A stretch of DNA of 64,000 nucleotides from assembly GCA_021202465.1 (NCBI GenBank), contig JAJQCZ010000056.1, forward strand, positions 1 to 64,000. The letters run 5' to 3'. Shown here in pieces: positions 8,205 through 15,564 of this stretch (position 1 is its first letter; every line of letters begins with the position of its first letter). A program made the position numbers and the translations under genes. The notes beneath the pieces are model-generated. The model saw nothing but the letters and a program-made list of their open reading frames with translations, was not told the DNA's origin and did not search any database. Source of the stretch: Lachnospiraceae bacterium (lineage in GTDB: Bacteria > Bacillota > Clostridia > Lachnospirales > Lachnospiraceae).

Positions 8205-8930
8205 CTACAGTCCTAGGCTGTCTACCCATTCAGTTACATCACTCTCCGAGGCACTGGAGCGGAATCGCTGTCCTTCCTGCCAGTCGCCGGTCCCGGCCAG
8301 CTCCTCCAGCAGTTCCCCGCTTTCACCCAACCCGGAAGAGGAAGATGTGCAGAAGGGGATCACCGTTTTCCCGGTAAAATCGTTGGCTTCCACAAAGCTG
8401 TTCATCGGCCATGCCGCAATGCCCCACCAGATGGGATAGCCGATAAATACAACATCATAGGAATCCCAGTCTTCCACCGTTGTGCTGACAAGTTCCACAT
8501 CTCTCTGATCTTCGTTGTCATGTTCTACAGAAACTCTGCTGTCGCTGTTCGTCCAGTCCAGATCTTCATCGGTATACGGCTCGACAGGCGTGATTTCAAA
8601 CAAATCGCCGTCAGTTGCCTCGGCAATATAACCCGCAACCGCTTCCGTACTTCCCGTCGCAGAATAATAAACAACCAGAACTTTTCCGCTCTCTGCATCG
8701 GCATCCTCATCTGTATCTTCGACCGCAGGATCACCCGCATCAGCAATTTCTTCGCTGGATTCTTCCTCCGCGTCAGAAACAACGGAATTTTCTGTAGTTT
8801 CATCTGTTGTCTCTGTCATATTTTCAGAATCAGATGTCTGCTCCGTTTCCTCTGCCTGCTGCGTAGTGCTGCAAGCAGCAAGGCTGAAGACGAGTAAAAA
8901 GCTCATCAGTAATGCTGTCAATTTTCTCAT
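8205..8930 (-). CDS. Flavodoxin-like lipoprotein
   Basis: A 241-residue protein with a lipoprotein signal (LLMSFLLVFSLAACST), an acidic Glu/Asp/Thr linker of about 60 residues and a flavodoxin domain from about residue 85. The FMN phosphate loop is VVYYSATGSTEAVA; VVFIGYPIWWGIAAWPMNSF is the tryptophan loop contacting the flavin, and VIPFCTSSSSGLG is the third FMN loop. Flavodoxins are normally cytosolic; this one should be tethered outside the membrane. It lies 17 bases after the alcohol dehydrogenase gene in the same operon. It probably carries electrons to or from extracytoplasmic partners, possibly the DUF4405 membrane protein of the sister operon; that link is inference. Confidence 0.85.
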   Translation of the reverse strand: MRKLTALLMSFLLVFSLAACSTTQQAEETEQTSDSENMTETTDETTENSVVSDAEEESSEEIADAGDPAVEDTDEDADAESGKVLVVYYSATGSTEAVAGYIAEATDGDLFEITPVEPYTDEDLDWTNSDSRVSVEHDNEDQRDVELVSTTVEDWDSYDVVFIGYPIWWGIAAWPMNSFVEANDFTGKTVIPFCTSSSSGLGESGELLEELAGTGDWQEGQRFRSSASESDVTEWVDSLGL

Positions 8931-8946
8931 GGCAATCAGTTCCTCC

Positions 8947-10107
8947 TTAATAGCACTCTTTAAATATTTTCAAAATTTCTTCATGGGTCATTTTCTTATA
9001 CGCACCGGGGACGCAGTTGCAGGAATCCGCGATGGCTTTCAGGTCTGTCTGCTCATCCACACCCAATTCCCGCAGTGTAGTCGGCAGGCCAATTTCCCGG
9101 ATAAAGTCTGCCAGAGCCTCCACACCGGCCCTTGCCAGCTGCTGGGCAGTCTTTCCTTCCGACGAAATCCCCCAGACTTCTTCGGCAAAACGGCCAAATT
9201 TCTCCAAACCGCTCTGATAAATATGGCGATAGTAGACCGGGTGCAGCACCGCCAGGCCAGCGCCGTGGTTACAGTTCGTGTAAGCGCCAAGCTGATGCTC
9301 CATCTGATGGCACTCAAAATCTGTGACCTTGCCGATTTTCAGAATGCCGTTTTCCGCCATCGAAGATGCCCAGGCAAGTTCACTCCGCGCCTCCATGTTC
9401 TGCGCATCGTTCAGAAGAACCCGGATGTTGCGGATGACCAGACGCATGATAGATTCATTGATCTCATCAGACAGATTGCCGGAGCCAGGCTTTCCGAAAT
9501 ACGTTTCCATGCAATGGCTCAACGTATCGAACGCACCGGACAGCATCTGCTTCATCGGCAAAGACAGGGCATAGGATGGGTCGATCATAGCGACCTCGGC
9601 CTGCGCGCCGAGCATTCCGGCCTTGAGCTTCTTTTCCTCGTTGGTAATCACTGCACCATTGTTCATCTCTGCTCCGGTGCCGGAAGCTGTGACGATAGCG
9701 ATCATGGGAATAAACTCTGTAGGATAAGTGTGGCAGTCAAACTCCATGCTCCAAAGATCGCAATCTGTTTTTGCCTGTGCAGATACGATCTTGCAGCAGT
9801 CAATGACGGAGCCGCCGCCCACTGCAAGGATCAGATTAATGTGATTTTCTCTGGCCAGTTCAACGCCCTCCTGCACCTTTGCGTAGGTAGGATTGGACAT
9901 GATACCGGAAAACTCCGTTACCGTTTTTCCTGCTTCATTTAGATAACCCATCATCTCATCATAAACGCCGTTTTTCTTCACTGAACCTCCGCCATAGGCC
10001 AGCAGGACGTTGTTTCCATAACCTTTCAGCAGGCTGACCAGATATTCCTTTGCACAGCCCGTGCCGAAGTAGACCCTGGTCTTATTTTCATAGATAAAGT
10101 TGTTCAT
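8947..10107 (-). CDS. Iron-containing alcohol dehydrogenase (BdhA/YqhD-like)
   Basis: A 386-residue group III alcohol dehydrogenase. The N-terminal domain binds NAD(P) through VLLAYGGGSVKK and LILAVGGGSVIDCCK; the metal-binding domain carries the Asp/His ligands in AMIDPS, FDTLSHCME, CHQMEHQLGAY and CNHGAGLAVLHP. Members interconvert aldehydes and alcohols such as butanal/butanol and also detoxify reactive aldehydes. The start overlaps the stop of the upstream hydrolase gene by 4 bases (ATGA), so translation is coupled. In this operon it would act on a carbonyl released or taken up after ester hydrolysis; that role is inferred. Confidence 0.92.
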   Translation of the reverse strand: MNNFIYENKTRVYFGTGCAKEYLVSLLKGYGNNVLLAYGGGSVKKNGVYDEMMGYLNEAGKTVTEFSGIMSNPTYAKVQEGVELARENHINLILAVGGGSVIDCCKIVSAQAKTDCDLWSMEFDCHTYPTEFIPMIAIVTASGTGAEMNNGAVITNEEKKLKAGMLGAQAEVAMIDPSYALSLPMKQMLSGAFDTLSHCMETYFGKPGSGNLSDEINESIMRLVIRNIRVLLNDAQNMEARSELAWASSMAENGILKIGKVTDFECHQMEHQLGAYTNCNHGAGLAVLHPVYYRHIYQSGLEKFGRFAEEVWGISSEGKTAQQLARAGVEALADFIREIGLPTTLRELGVDEQTDLKAIADSCNCVPGAYKKMTHEEILKIFKECY

Positions 10108-11156
10108 TGTGTATTCATCCTTTCTGCATTTATTTTCATCTGGTTTTCCCAGAATGCGACCGCATCATTGATCCAGCCATCTGCCACAGTCCCGGTGCCA
10201 AGGCCAAAACCATGTCCTAGCCCGGAATAAACATGAAACTCGGTCGGTATTCCCAGTTCACTCATGCCAGCCAACCGCGACTGCATCGTTCGCCAGCTGG
10301 CAATTCCATCACTGTCTCCAACGCAAACGTAAGTCGGCGGGTCATCTGCCGTATACTCGGAAAGCCCTGTGTACTGCATAATAACAGCTCCCGCACGAGG
10401 AAGATCATCACCACCAAATGCCGCTGTTCCATAAGAGCCAAGCCATGCCGCCATCCTTGCACCCGCTGAGCCGCCCCACAAAGAATAACAGTCAATATCA
10501 ACTTCCATATCCTCTGCATTTTCAAAAATAAAACTGATTGCCCTTGCCAGATCTTCGCAGGCTGTCTGCGCACCAGGCCGATAAATCAGTACAAAAGCGT
10601 TATATCCCATTTTCGAGAGTTCCAACGCATGGGGAAAGCTGTCCTGCATGGCTCCTACATAGGCGAAGCCTCCTCCTGCATTGCACACGGCAAACTTTTC
10701 TCCTGCATTTCCTTTGAAGAAAAACAGCCCCGTATTCTCTTTTTCCGGTTCTTCTGCTTTCTCCTCGTCTGTGTAGATGTCATAAAAAATCACGTCTCCA
10801 GCTTCGGCATGGTCTTTCAGATAGTTGCAGATTTCCACCGTCATATCCGGGTCGATGTGGCTGTACCATGTCAGATGAAGTTCTTCCAGTGTATTGCCAC
10901 TGTAATATCCGCTGTCCACCGGAAAAATCAGTCGCCCATAGTCTCCAAAAACCGGATCATTGATCACATCTGATATTACGGTATCCAATGTGTAAGCATC
11001 TGTCGTGATTTTGTCTGTCTGCCTGGAATCACCTATGCTTTCACTTTCCTGCATACTTTCGGTCACCTCCTCCTGACCAGATTGCCTGTACGCGCTACAA
11101 CCAACAAGATATAGCAAAAGCAGTAAAACAATCGACAAAAGAAGATATTTTCGCAT
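10104..11156 (-). CDS. Exported alpha/beta-hydrolase lipoprotein
   Basis: A 350-residue protein, first gene of the 11,156 operon. The signal is MRKYLLLSIVLLLLLYLVGC (lipobox YLVGC). After an acidic linker comes an alpha/beta-hydrolase fold with an HSL/BD-FAE-like nucleophile motif YSLWGGSAGARMAAW, an acid region PPTYVCVGDSDGIAS and a catalytic histidine in YSGLGHGFGLG. I start at the ATG at 11,156, preceded by GGAGGTGAGGCGA, and reject the TTG five codons upstream. It should hydrolyse small esters or acyl groups at the cell surface. Downstream follow the alcohol dehydrogenase (overlapping by 4 bases), the flavodoxin lipoprotein, the double esterase and an aldo/keto reductase. Confidence 0.87.
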   Translation of the reverse strand: MRKYLLLSIVLLLLLYLVGCSAYRQSGQEEVTESMQESESIGDSRQTDKITTDAYTLDTVISDVINDPVFGDYGRLIFPVDSGYYSGNTLEELHLTWYSHIDPDMTVEICNYLKDHAEAGDVIFYDIYTDEEKAEEPEKENTGLFFFKGNAGEKFAVCNAGGGFAYVGAMQDSFPHALELSKMGYNAFVLIYRPGAQTACEDLARAISFIFENAEDMEVDIDCYSLWGGSAGARMAAWLGSYGTAAFGGDDLPRAGAVIMQYTGLSEYTADDPPTYVCVGDSDGIASWRTMQSRLAGMSELGIPTEFHVYSGLGHGFGLGTGTVADGWINDAVAFWENQMKINAERMNTQ

Positions 11157-11185
11157 TCGCCTCACCTCCAATCATTGTCGATGTA

Positions 11186-11258
11186 AGCATAGCAAATATA
11201 TATTTTCCGGAGAAGTCTCGTTTCGTTCATCAGTATAAACCTAAAGGTTATATCTCAA
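11186..11258 (-). promoter_or_regulatory. LysR-type operator and activator-dependent promoter of the 11,156 operon
   Basis: On the minus strand: TTGAGATATAACCTTTAGGT plus TTATACTG (11,231-11,258), ACTTCTC (-35, CTTCTC, 11,210-11,215), an 18-base spacer, then the -10 TATGCT (11,186-11,191) preceded by TTG. Box, -35 and -10 are in register with the promoter at 5,289-5,360. The box overlaps the last codons and stop of the response-regulator fragment on its upstream side. Confidence 0.65.
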
Positions 11259-11736
11259 ATTTATATCCTACGCCCCAAATAGTTTTAATATATTTTTCTC
11301 TTTTTCCAAGTTTGTCTCGAATCCTCCTCACGTGTGTATTTACCGTGCGTATATCTCCACAATAATCATAATTCCACACATGATACAATATCTGCTCTCT
11401 GGACAGGGCAATTCCATTATTTTCCACAAAATAAACCAGAAGTTCAAATTCCTTCAAGGTTAATTCAACGCTTTCTCCATCTACACTCACAATGTGTGCA
11501 TCTCTGTCAATTTCAATTACTCCTGCTTTGACTTTCGATAATAACTGAAGCAAAAACGAATTACTTCTACGCAGAATCGCATCCACGCGAGCAGCTAAAA
11601 TCTTTGGACTAAACGGTTTACAGATATATTCATCTATAATGGCGTCCAACAGAGTGAATGCTTCATCCTGCGTTGCTGCCCGCAATTGAAAGATCTTTTT
11701 CGATACAGCAGTCATGGTTACTTCAAATTGCTTCAT
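11248..11736 (-). pseudogene. Chimera: DpnD/PcfM-like N-terminus fused to the C-terminal half of an OmpR-type response regulator
   Basis: The 162-residue frame begins at an ATG with a GGAGGAATTGAC site. Its first 33 residues (MKQFEVTMTAVSKKIFQLRA and following) resemble the short DpnD/PcfM proteins of Tn1549-like elements. At about residue 34 (near 11,637) it turns abruptly into a response regulator: EYICKPFSPKILAARVDAIL is the end of the receiver domain, followed by a complete winged-helix output domain (VELTLKEFELL, ALSREQIL, TVNTHVRRIRDKLG, IWGVGYKFEI). The phosphorylated aspartate and most of the receiver are gone. I infer a recombination joint. The product might still bind DNA but cannot be controlled by phosphorylation. 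Confidence 0.7.
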
Positions 11737-11749
11737 GTCAATTCCTCCA

Positions 11750-12712
11750 TCATCGTTCCTGATTTTGTTCTTTTGATTTTTCGGGTACAAGGCCCAGGCA
11801 CTGGCAAAGGTAATCATTATAATCCTTGCCCTTAGGCGGGAACCTTGCTGCAAGCGTATAATTCTCCGGCAGCACCGCCATAATTGCCTTTGCCGCCATG
11901 CGCCCGGCGCGGTCATTGTCCAGCCGCAGCACAATCCGCTTTACTTCCGGATGATCGTTAAAATACTGTGTCAGTGCCAGCGGAACAGCGCTTTGGGATA
12001 ATTCCTTTTTCGGCTGGTAGATTCCGGCAAGAGACAGCAGGTGGTCGCTGCTCCAATTCAAACCATGCAGCTTACGAAGCGTGGCGAAAGACAGCAGGTC
12101 AATAGCGCTTTCAAACAGATGAAGCGTATCACTGCCTGGAGCCGGGATGTTAAACGCAAACCTCTTATCGCTGCCGTTGCACTCGCCCTTGAAATCCGAA
12201 CCGATTCCCCGTAAATTTGCATATCTGGGCTTGCCACTTTGGTCGTGGCCGACAAAAACCAGGTTATGGTATCTGCCGTCACTTTCATAGAGCCTTCCGG
12301 TGTAAATGCAGAAACGCACCAGTTCCGTGTCAATTCCGCGTCCGGTAAGATACTTTACCGCACGGGCCGCCGAGTTGCTTGTCTTTGGAAGCAACAGCGT
12401 CTTCTGCTCCGGCTTTTCCCGCACCGGTTGATATACAGGTGCCTGCGCCGCAGACTGTCCCACAATCATGCTAACAGCCTCTGTAAAAGGTATCTCTTTC
12501 ACTTTAATCAGATAATCCAGCGCTGACCTTCCGCCAATGCCTCGTGAAAACCAGCACCACTTTCCGTTGGAAATTTTCAGAGAATCATGCTCACGGGTGC
12601 AGTATGTGTCTCCGCCAAAATGTCTAAGTTCCTGCGGTTCATAATTTTTCAGGTAAGTCAGAAGATCCATTTCCCTGACTCTTGCAACTACCTCCGGTGA
12701 ATAATAGGGCAT
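11750..12712 (-). CDS. DUF3991/TOPRIM primase-like protein of a Tn1549-type element
   Basis: A 320-residue protein. The N-terminal part is a CHC2-primase-like zinc domain variant (YCTREHDSLKISNGKWCWFS, GIGGRSALDYLIKV), then a DUF3991 region, and a C-terminal TOPRIM fold with the acidic motifs LHLFESAIDLLSF and IVLRLDNDRAGR. Such primases are standard in Tn1549/CTn elements, where they help copy the transferred strand. The start codon lies shortly upstream of EVVARVREMDLLTYL with a GGAGG site. Length is near normal. It is followed by the chimeric gene at 11,736 with a 13-base gap, as expected in the native element. Confidence 0.87.
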   Translation of the reverse strand: MPYYSPEVVARVREMDLLTYLKNYEPQELRHFGGDTYCTREHDSLKISNGKWCWFSRGIGGRSALDYLIKVKEIPFTEAVSMIVGQSAAQAPVYQPVREKPEQKTLLLPKTSNSAARAVKYLTGRGIDTELVRFCIYTGRLYESDGRYHNLVFVGHDQSGKPRYANLRGIGSDFKGECNGSDKRFAFNIPAPGSDTLHLFESAIDLLSFATLRKLHGLNWSSDHLLSLAGIYQPKKELSQSAVPLALTQYFNDHPEVKRIVLRLDNDRAGRMAAKAIMAVLPENYTLAARFPPKGKDYNDYLCQCLGLVPEKSKEQNQER

Positions 12713-12769
12713 AAAATTGAAACCTCCTCACATAGCCCTAAATTAGCTGCCTGCAGCAGCCGACTATGT

Positions 12770-12798
12770 AAAAAGCCGACTGAATTTCTCCAGTCGAC
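12770..12798 (-). terminator. Rho-independent terminator after the DUF3848 gene
   Basis: Minus-strand stem GTCGACTG / CAGTCGGC (12,775-12,798; one G-U pair) followed by TTTTT. It lies 11 bases beyond the stop at 12,810. A second AGTCGGCT copy follows immediately. Confidence 0.7.
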
Positions 12799-12809
12799 TA
12801 ACTATGCAA

Positions 12810-13145
12810 TCATCTCTCTTTTTCTCTTTTCTTTTCCTGCTTCTGGACTTCCTTCTTTGCACGTTCCTCCACGGTCTGCCAGATGTCATCCATATATCCG
12901 GTTTCCTTTTCCTCCCAATCCTTAAACACATCTGCAAGAGGAGAGGGAGATCGAAAGAGCGCTTTTGCCTGTGCATCCGGCAGATTATGGTATTCCAGCG
13001 ACAGTACAATATCCTCACGCACCGTATATTCATATGTGTGTTTTAAGATTTCCTCTGGCGGCTGGGAAAGCAGCCACGTCCGCCACGTTTCCTGCTCTGC
13101 AAACATTTTTTCGTAGAGCGCCGTATTCAGTTGTTCGTTTGTCAT
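12810..13145 (-). CDS. DUF3848 protein of a Tn1549-type element
   Basis: A 111-residue soluble protein. LYEKMFAEQETWRTWLLSQP and EILKHTYEYTVREDIVLSLE are the conserved core of DUF3848, found almost only in conjugative elements of Clostridia. The C-terminal 25 residues are highly charged (many Lys, Glu, Arg) and likely disordered. Function is unknown; no catalytic residues are obvious. It has a GGAGGTGAACTTAA ribosome site and is followed by a clear terminator. It appears intact. Confidence 0.75.
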   Translation of the reverse strand: MTNEQLNTALYEKMFAEQETWRTWLLSQPPEEILKHTYEYTVREDIVLSLEYHNLPDAQAKALFRSPSPLADVFKDWEEKETGYMDDIWQTVEERAKKEVQKQEKKREKER

Positions 13146-13175
13146 TTAAGTTCACCTCCGTTTTGGCAAAAGAAT

Positions 13176-13207
13176 AGCCGAAAGATTTTAACTTCAAATC
13201 TTCCGGC
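13176..13207 (-). terminator. Hairpin between the AbiEii gene and DUF3848
   Basis: Inverted repeat AGCCGAAAGATTT / AAATCTTCCGGCT, 13-base arms with one mismatch and a 6-base loop. On the minus strand it is followed by ATTCTTTTG, a weak U-tract, so it may end the AbiE transcript about 50 bases after its stop. Confidence 0.5.
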
Positions 13208-13256
13208 TGACTATTAATTATTTTCTTCTGCAAAAAAATTAAAAGCAATCCATTGG

Positions 13257-14243
13257 TTAATTTTTCATTCCATAACACTGCCATGCTGTATTCTGCTCCA
13301 ATCGGCTTTGAATATTTTTTATAGATATTGCCGCCGAATCATAAGAAATTCTATCTGCCGCCCGCATGACGTATTGACGCTGCATAATCTCATAAGCCTG
13401 ACGTATTTTTTCATTTTTTTGTACAGATGAAAAGATAATGAATTCTTTTGGCAACACTCCCGGCACTCCGTCCAATCTGTCTTTTTCCTCTGTCATTCGG
13501 ATATCAAGCAAATATCCCATTTGTATTTCATCCTGGTAAAGCCGCTCAATATCAGAATGATCTGCTATTACCGATAAATCATAAATATGTTTAGCCGCTT
13601 CAAACGCCCTGTGCGGATCATCAGACTTTCTTGTATATGCTTCTGCAGCAAAAATCTTGTCAATAAAGATGCGTTCCAATGTCATTGTCTGTATCTGAAA
13701 TGGCTTTACTTCATATCCGGCCTCCAATATCTGTCTCTGTGAATTATCTGCAAGATCATACAGCATTGCTGATACCTGCAAGTCCATAACCGGTTCACTG
13801 ATTGTAAAGGAAGTGGCCTCTATTTTCAGCCGTCCAAAACGCTGCAGGGCATCTTCGTGATCATAACTGGTCACTGGCTCATAATGATACACTGCAATCA
13901 CTTCCGAACGATTTGTACGTCCTTCTTCCGGGACGCGGGGAAGAACGCTGTATTTTTTTGTGGCCTGTTCCAGACGTTTATCATTCTGTGTCCGGCTGCA
14001 GCCCCTTGTGTCTACTGAAAGATCAATATCTTCGCTGAAGCGATTCGTTGTTTTCAATGCCTTATATAAAGCCGTCCCACCCTTAAAATATGCTTTCAAG
14101 CCATCTTTCTGTTTTTCTGCCAGTTCCTCCAGCATCAGGGTTACATAGTAATCCTTCTCTAAAACATCGGTACGATACCCTGTCTTCGCATGAATGCTGT
14201 CCAGAAGAACAGTAAACGCTGCCTGATCTAAATGCAATTTCAT
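13257..14243 (-). CDS. abiEii: Nucleotidyltransferase toxin of the AbiE system (AbiEii)
   Basis: A 328-residue protein of the DNA polymerase-beta nucleotidyltransferase superfamily. The catalytic signature is clear: KGGTALYKAL followed, 13 residues later, by SEDIDLSV with the two metal-binding aspartates. LERIFIDKIFAAEAY in the second half is also typical. AbiEii toxins transfer nucleotides to RNA targets (tRNA ends in characterised relatives) and stop growth or abort phage infection when the antitoxin is lost. The start overlaps the AbiEi stop by 4 bases (ATGA). Length is normal and the active site is complete, so it is probably functional. It may defend against phage or keep the island stable. 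Confidence 0.88.
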   Translation of the reverse strand: MKLHLDQAAFTVLLDSIHAKTGYRTDVLEKDYYVTLMLEELAEKQKDGLKAYFKGGTALYKALKTTNRFSEDIDLSVDTRGCSRTQNDKRLEQATKKYSVLPRVPEEGRTNRSEVIAVYHYEPVTSYDHEDALQRFGRLKIEATSFTISEPVMDLQVSAMLYDLADNSQRQILEAGYEVKPFQIQTMTLERIFIDKIFAAEAYTRKSDDPHRAFEAAKHIYDLSVIADHSDIERLYQDEIQMGYLLDIRMTEEKDRLDGVPGVLPKEFIIFSSVQKNEKIRQAYEIMQRQYVMRAADRISYDSAAISIKNIQSRLEQNTAWQCYGMKN

Positions 14244-14899
14244 CCTCTCACTCCTTCCATCGCTGTCGCTGTGTGCGCAATCTGAAAAATGGTATTTTGC
14301 GGATAATAATGCTCCGCCAATGCCAGCAACACGCTGTATTTCAAATTGTATTGTATCAATATATCAGCTATACGCCCATATGGGTCGCCATTATCCACCG
14401 GAGCCTTTTCCATCAATTCTAAAACATCAAGCACCTGCAGATAATCTTTATTATTTGCTGTTACCTTCACTTTTGGCGGACGTACATACACGCCCAATGC
14501 CTCATCCAGCCGCTGACAGTCTTTCGCCCTGTTTGTTACCAGAACACGCTCTCTTGGTATCTGTGTAGTCAGTCCAAAATGATACATAGCGGCATAACCT
14601 GTTTCATAACCATTATCTGGAGCCAGGTATTTATGTCGAATCAGCAATTCTTTGTTAATCCCGGTTTCTCCAAAAGGTGTTTCTTCTGCCAGATAATAAA
14701 TACCCTTCTGGTAAATCCTAAGTTCAGGACATAATCCCTGATCTATAATACGTTTCATTGCCACGCTGACAGCTGCTCTGGCTTTTTTTTCATCTATGCT
14801 GTCTTTTTCAGCCAGCTTCACCGCTAAATCTGCAATATAAATTGGAACTCCGGTTTTAACACCACTGATACATTCAATGATAAATTCTTTATTCGTCAT
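14240..14899 (-). CDS. abiEi: AbiEi-type antitoxin / transcriptional repressor
   Basis: A 219-residue protein directly upstream of the AbiEii toxin. The first 80 residues form a winged helix (PIYIADLAVKLAEKDSIDEK, then YQKGIYYLAEETPFGET), and the rest matches the AbiEi C-terminal region (GYAAMYHFGLTTQIPRERVL, the tract PPKVKVT, LQVLDVLELME). In this family the protein represses its own promoter and antagonises the toxin without a tight complex (type IV behaviour). I start at the ATG at 14,899, which has GAAGG seven bases upstream; the ATG at 14,905 has no room for it. A consensus promoter lies at 14,955-14,983. Confidence 0.82.
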   Translation of the reverse strand: MTNKEFIIECISGVKTGVPIYIADLAVKLAEKDSIDEKKARAAVSVAMKRIIDQGLCPELRIYQKGIYYLAEETPFGETGINKELLIRHKYLAPDNGYETGYAAMYHFGLTTQIPRERVLVTNRAKDCQRLDEALGVYVRPPKVKVTANNKDYLQVLDVLELMEKAPVDNGDPYGRIADILIQYNLKYSVLLALAEHYYPQNTIFQIAHTATAMEGVRG

Positions 14900-14954
14900 T
14901 TCCATACCTTCTTTGATATATTATTCACGTTTTTATTCATTTCTATACGTTAAT

Positions 14955-14983
14955 ATTATATCTTCCTACCTCGCTTTTGTCAA
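14955..14983 (-). promoter_or_regulatory. Promoter of the AbiE operon
   Basis: Minus strand: TTGACA (14,978-14,983), a 17-base spacer, TATAAT (14,955-14,960). Both hexamers are perfect consensus, so transcription should be strong unless repressed by AbiEi. Confidence 0.8.
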
Positions 14984-15021
14984 CAGATTGATTTTTGTTT
15001 ATATTCAAATTCTTCTAACGT

Positions 15022-15049
15022 AAAAACAGCACGAGTTTGATCCCGTGCC
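15022..15049 (-). terminator. Terminator of the 15,381 gene
   Basis: Minus-strand stem GCACGGG / CTCGTGC (15,029-15,048; one mismatch) followed by TGTTTTTAC, 9 bases beyond the stop at 15,058. Confidence 0.65.
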
Positions 15050-15057
15050 GCTCCTTC

Positions 15058-15381
15058 TTATATCGCATTTATTTTTTTAAGATATGCCACCGCATCCGAA
15101 TGTCCGCGAAAATAAATCTGCATCCGCTCCATGTCATCGGCCTTTCGGTACAGTCGCAGACATTGAACAAACGCCTCATGTTCCTCTGCTATTAGATTAA
15201 CTTCGCCTTTTCCCTCCATCAAATCCATAATAAACGGATATTTCTTTTTTAAATCCGAAATCTGCTGCTTTAGCTTTACATACGTTTCATTCGTGTCATA
15301 CAGGTTTGTTACAATATCGCTGTCAATTTCCGGAAAGGCTTCCTCCAGTCGGGACGGCAGGTCAAAATATATCTCACTCAT
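15058..15381 (-). CDS. Small uncharacterised protein of conjugative elements
   Basis: A 107-residue, mostly helical soluble protein that I cannot assign with certainty. MSEIYFDLPSRLEEAFPEID begins it; the middle has a Leu/Lys-rich amphipathic helix (YVKLKQQISDLKKKYPFIMD), and the end reads MERMQIYFRGHSDAVAYLKK. Similar short proteins accompany XRE regulators in Clostridia elements. I choose the ATG at 15,381, with CAGGAG eight bases upstream, over a GTG three codons earlier. It is divergent from the XRE gene at 15,565, so the two may share a control region. It ends in its own terminator. Confidence 0.65.
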   Translation of the reverse strand: MSEIYFDLPSRLEEAFPEIDSDIVTNLYDTNETYVKLKQQISDLKKKYPFIMDLMEGKGEVNLIAEEHEAFVQCLRLYRKADDMERMQIYFRGHSDAVAYLKKINAI

Positions 15382-15474
15382 GTCTATCACTCCTGTTTTT
15401 ATTTAATATACCCATTACAGCGTATACTATCAAATGTGCGTTCCTTGTATTTTTATATATAAATTTAAACCAAT

Positions 15475-15505
15475 TCCGTATATTACGGATACAGATTATT
15501 ATAAT
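15475..15505 (+). promoter_or_regulatory. Promoter of the XRE gene with an overlapping inverted repeat
   Basis: TATAAT at 15,500-15,505 lies 60 bases before the XRE start codon. The -35 region is overlapped by TCCGTA-TAT-TACGGA (15,475-15,489), a perfect 6-base dyad with a 3-base spacer that could be an autoregulatory operator. Confidence 0.45.
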
Positions 15506-15564
15506 GTTCTTTCTCCGTGGTTACAATAAAAATCAGTAAAATTTTAAGGCAAAGGAGGGAGAAC

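Noticed and set aside
12763-12800. Repeated AGCCGACT units as a mobile-element end
   Set aside because: They form an ordinary terminator hairpin followed by a T-run on the minus strand.
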